From: Thermoplasmata archaeon
Lineage (GTDB): Archaea > Thermoplasmatota > Thermoplasmata > Thermoplasmatales > Thermoplasmataceae
Reading direction: 5' to 3'
Assembly (NCBI GenBank): GCA_021819225.1
Contig: JAKARU010000048.1
Span: 1 to 6,652, forward strand
DNA length: 6,652 nt
Below the pieces are notes generated by a model. It was not told the DNA's origin, did not search any database, and saw only the letters and a list, made by a program, of their open reading frames with translations. The position numbers and the translations under genes are program-made. This document shows positions 4,914 to 6,652 of this stretch, piece by piece; the first letter of the stretch is position 1, and each line of letters begins with the position of its first letter.

Positions 4914-6652
4914 TTAACGGATTATAATCCAAGAAGTCATTGTACCCGGTTTCTTCATTGATTCCCTCTTCTCCACGATCCATTTTTCGTTTTGGTTTCC
5001 TCCAGAAAGTGCAAACATAACGACAGGTACAAGTCGAAAAGCTTCATGGTTTCTTTCCTCCTCATCAGTTATACCTGTCATCACATTTTTAATTCTTTTT
5101 TGTAGCTCCATCCAGGGAATTCCCTTTTCTTTTATTTTCTTCATAAAATCTATATCTTGTTCTATGGTTCTTTTTGCCTGCCTAACATAAACATCTATAA
5201 CATCAATTCCCTCATTTGATGAAGTATCTGCTACCTCTGTTTCTTTTCCTTCCTGATCAGAATATGATTCTTTAGCTATCTTCTGTAATTCATCTCTAAA
5301 TTTATTACTCATACGCTTCGCGTATATGTTTTCTGATTTTTTGGTATATTCTGTGTCCAAAGGAGTATACATGTCCCCGAAGGAAAGCACTCTTATCGGT
5401 ATTGGATAGGCATGCCCATTTGCACTGCTCCAGAATACTCCATTTCCCTGTATTGGTTCATTAAGTAAACTTGATAAAATATCGGAACTAAAATTGGAAT
5501 TAGCCTTTTTAACATTGTTTAAATCGCCTTGTGATAATAAATGAAAAATAAACCAATTATCTCCCTGACTTAACAATTGCCACGAAATACTTCCCGGTTG
5601 TTGAGTTATGAGAACTGCTCCCAGATCATACTTCCTTCCTTCTTTTACCCACGTTACATAAGGGCCTTCTCCTGAGGAAACCGAGGATTCGCTCAATACT
5701 GACTGTGCCTCTTCAACAACCATTATTGTTGGAATAGTATCGGGATTTGACTTAGTAAACTCCTTTTGATTATGTTCGAATATTCTTTGCAGTATTAAGC
5801 CAGACAATATTAAAGAAGACGAACCTCGAATCTGTGACACATCAAATATGCATAGTTTTCCTTCCTTCAAGGAATGTAATAACATATCCACCATAAGACT
5901 GCTAGGATCATGAAGCATCTTGACAATAGCTGTCATATTAGCTCTTGCAGCATATATTTCAGCACTTTGTTGTTCAGGATCAATGCCAAGCAGACTTCCA
6001 ATTTTAACTTCATCAGCAAAATTACCAAGTTTATGGATTTCATCCACTAATTCTCTCCAATTCTGTTCATTTAATCCTTTAAGTTTTCTGACATTCTGTT
6101 GATCCTGCTTTTCTGGTGATAGAGCTATGGATATCACATCTGAAGGTTTTAGTCTCCTAATATCCAGCCTAATAGTTCCAGCAATGAATGATCCATAGAA
6201 ATCACTGGGGGGCTCTCTTTGAGTAAAAACCACGATTTTATCTTTCAGTTCTGGCACATCGCATAAACCAGGGTGACCTTTATCGTCTGGCCAGAAATAT
6301 TCGCCATCAGGATCGAATAGAACAGTACCGACAGGAACTCTTCTGTTTCCTCTCTTTTGAACGGTAGGGCTTTCCTTGTAAAGATTGCTGAACAGTAATT
6401 TTATGAGGTTTGATTTACCATATCCAGCCCTGGCGAAAACGAATGTTCTTCTAGAAATTAGGCTTGATATCTGAAATCTTGGAGTGACTTTTGGGCCGAT
6501 AATTCTCATCCAGGGCTCCTGTTTCAACCTTTCATCTCCTTTTGCGTAAATGAACTCTCCTAAAGCAAGCCATCCTATTTCTGCCCCTTCAGAGGTTTCA
6601 TTAACAATTTCTTTTAAAATTTCCTCAGAGAGAAAAGCGACATTGCTAGATC
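4914..6652 (-). CDS. HerA/DUF87-type hexameric ATPase with long C-terminal extension, 5' partial
   Basis: HerA-like ATPases form hexameric DNA-translocating rings, usually paired with a nuclease (NurA) or, in defence systems, a Sir2 or other effector. The frame stays open to the right edge: 41 codons precede the TTG at 6527 and include GWLALGEFIYAKG, so that TTG is probably not the start. Numbering from it: Walker A ARAGYGKS (32-39, at 6411-6434), the HerA motif FDPDGEYFW (71-79), IFDVSQIRGSSS (227-238), Walker B IMVVEEAQ (268-275), and the sensor/arginine region EGRKYDLGAVLITQQPGSIS (296-314) followed by LLSQGDNWFIFHL. Walker A has Ala where GTTGSGKS has Gly, and EEAQ replaces the commoner DEAH/EEAH. 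After the ATPase core (to about 390) come roughly 150 charged, helical residues unknown to me, including VYVRQAKRTIEQDIDFMKKI. The gene converges on the IS. Any partner would lie upstream, off the right edge. Confidence 0.85.
   Translation of the reverse strand, partial: SSNVAFLSEEILKEIVNETSEGAEIGWLALGEFIYAKGDERLKQEPWMRIIGPKVTPRFQISSLISRRTFVFARAGYGKSNLIKLLFSNLYKESPTVQKRGNRRVPVGTVLFDPDGEYFWPDDKGHPGLCDVPELKDKIVVFTQREPPSDFYGSFIAGTIRLDIRRLKPSDVISIALSPEKQDQQNVRKLKGLNEQNWRELVDEIHKLGNFADEVKIGSLLGIDPEQQSAEIYAARANMTAIVKMLHDPSSLMVDMLLHSLKEGKLCIFDVSQIRGSSSLILSGLILQRIFEHNQKEFTKSNPDTIPTIMVVEEAQSVLSESSVSSGEGPYVTWVKEGRKYDLGAVLITQQPGSISWQLLSQGDNWFIFHLLSQGDLNNVKKANSNFSSDILSSLLNEPIQGNGVFWSSANGHAYPIPIRVLSFGDMYTPLDTEYTKKSENIYAKRMSNKFRDELQKIAKESYSDQEGKETEVADTSSNEGIDVIDVYVRQAKRTIEQDIDFMKKIKEKGIPWMELQKRIKNVMTGITDEEERNHEAFRLVPVVMFALSGGNQNEKWIVEKRESMKKPGTMTSWIIIR

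Noticed and set aside
5920..6102. Plus-strand 60-codon frame within the HerA-like gene
   Set aside because: It lies antisense to the ATPase core, has no family motifs and no ribosome-binding site.
6525..6527. TTG at 6527 (minus strand) as the true start of the HerA-like protein
   Set aside because: Forty-one further codons are open to the window edge and read as protein. Walker A would be only 32 residues from the start, shorter than usual for HerA proteins, which have an N-terminal barrel.

Overview
The window looks like accessory DNA from an archaeon, most plausibly a Thermoplasmata/Thermoplasmatales-type genome. The reasons are strong use of AGG/AGA arginine and ATA isoleucine codons, Shine-Dalgarno sites of the GGAGGT type, low GC, TTG/GTG start candidates, and HerA-like and IS21-like genes of an archaeal style. 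This assignment is inference from codon flavour, not from a marker gene.

Layout, left to right. (1) Positions 1-1764, plus strand: the C-terminal part of a large STAND (NB-ARC-like) signalling NTPase whose N-terminus lies off the left edge. The visible part runs: end of the ARC module, winged helix, TPR solenoid, then a terminal cold-shock-like OB domain. (2) Positions 1765-2185: AT-rich DNA with no convincing gene and a few decayed-looking frames. (3) Positions 2186-4316: an IS21-family insertion sequence of about 2.13 kb. It has imperfect 42-bp terminal inverted repeats built from 24-bp-spaced iterons, and a translationally coupled istA-istB pair. It looks dead or dying: istA has an in-frame amber codon 33 codons before its natural end, and istB has a single-base frameshift just after Walker A. 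(4) Positions 4317-4913: AT-rich DNA with two small degenerate frames that may be the remains of an antitoxin and a PIN-type toxin, followed by U-rich terminator-like tracts. (5) Positions 4914-6652, minus strand: a HerA/DUF87-type hexameric ATPase with the canonical motifs and a long unusual C-terminal extension. Its N-terminus lies off the right edge.

How it fits together. Two large NTPase genes of classes often found in prokaryotic immune systems (STAND/Avs-like sensors; HerA-type ATPases that work with a nuclease or NADase partner) converge on an insertion-sequence and toxin-antitoxin graveyard. This is the texture of a defence island. Both NTPase genes are cut by the window edges, at the ends where effector domain (STAND) or partner gene (HerA) would be found, so no complete system can be claimed from this window alone. 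The IS inserted between the two genes and does not interrupt either.
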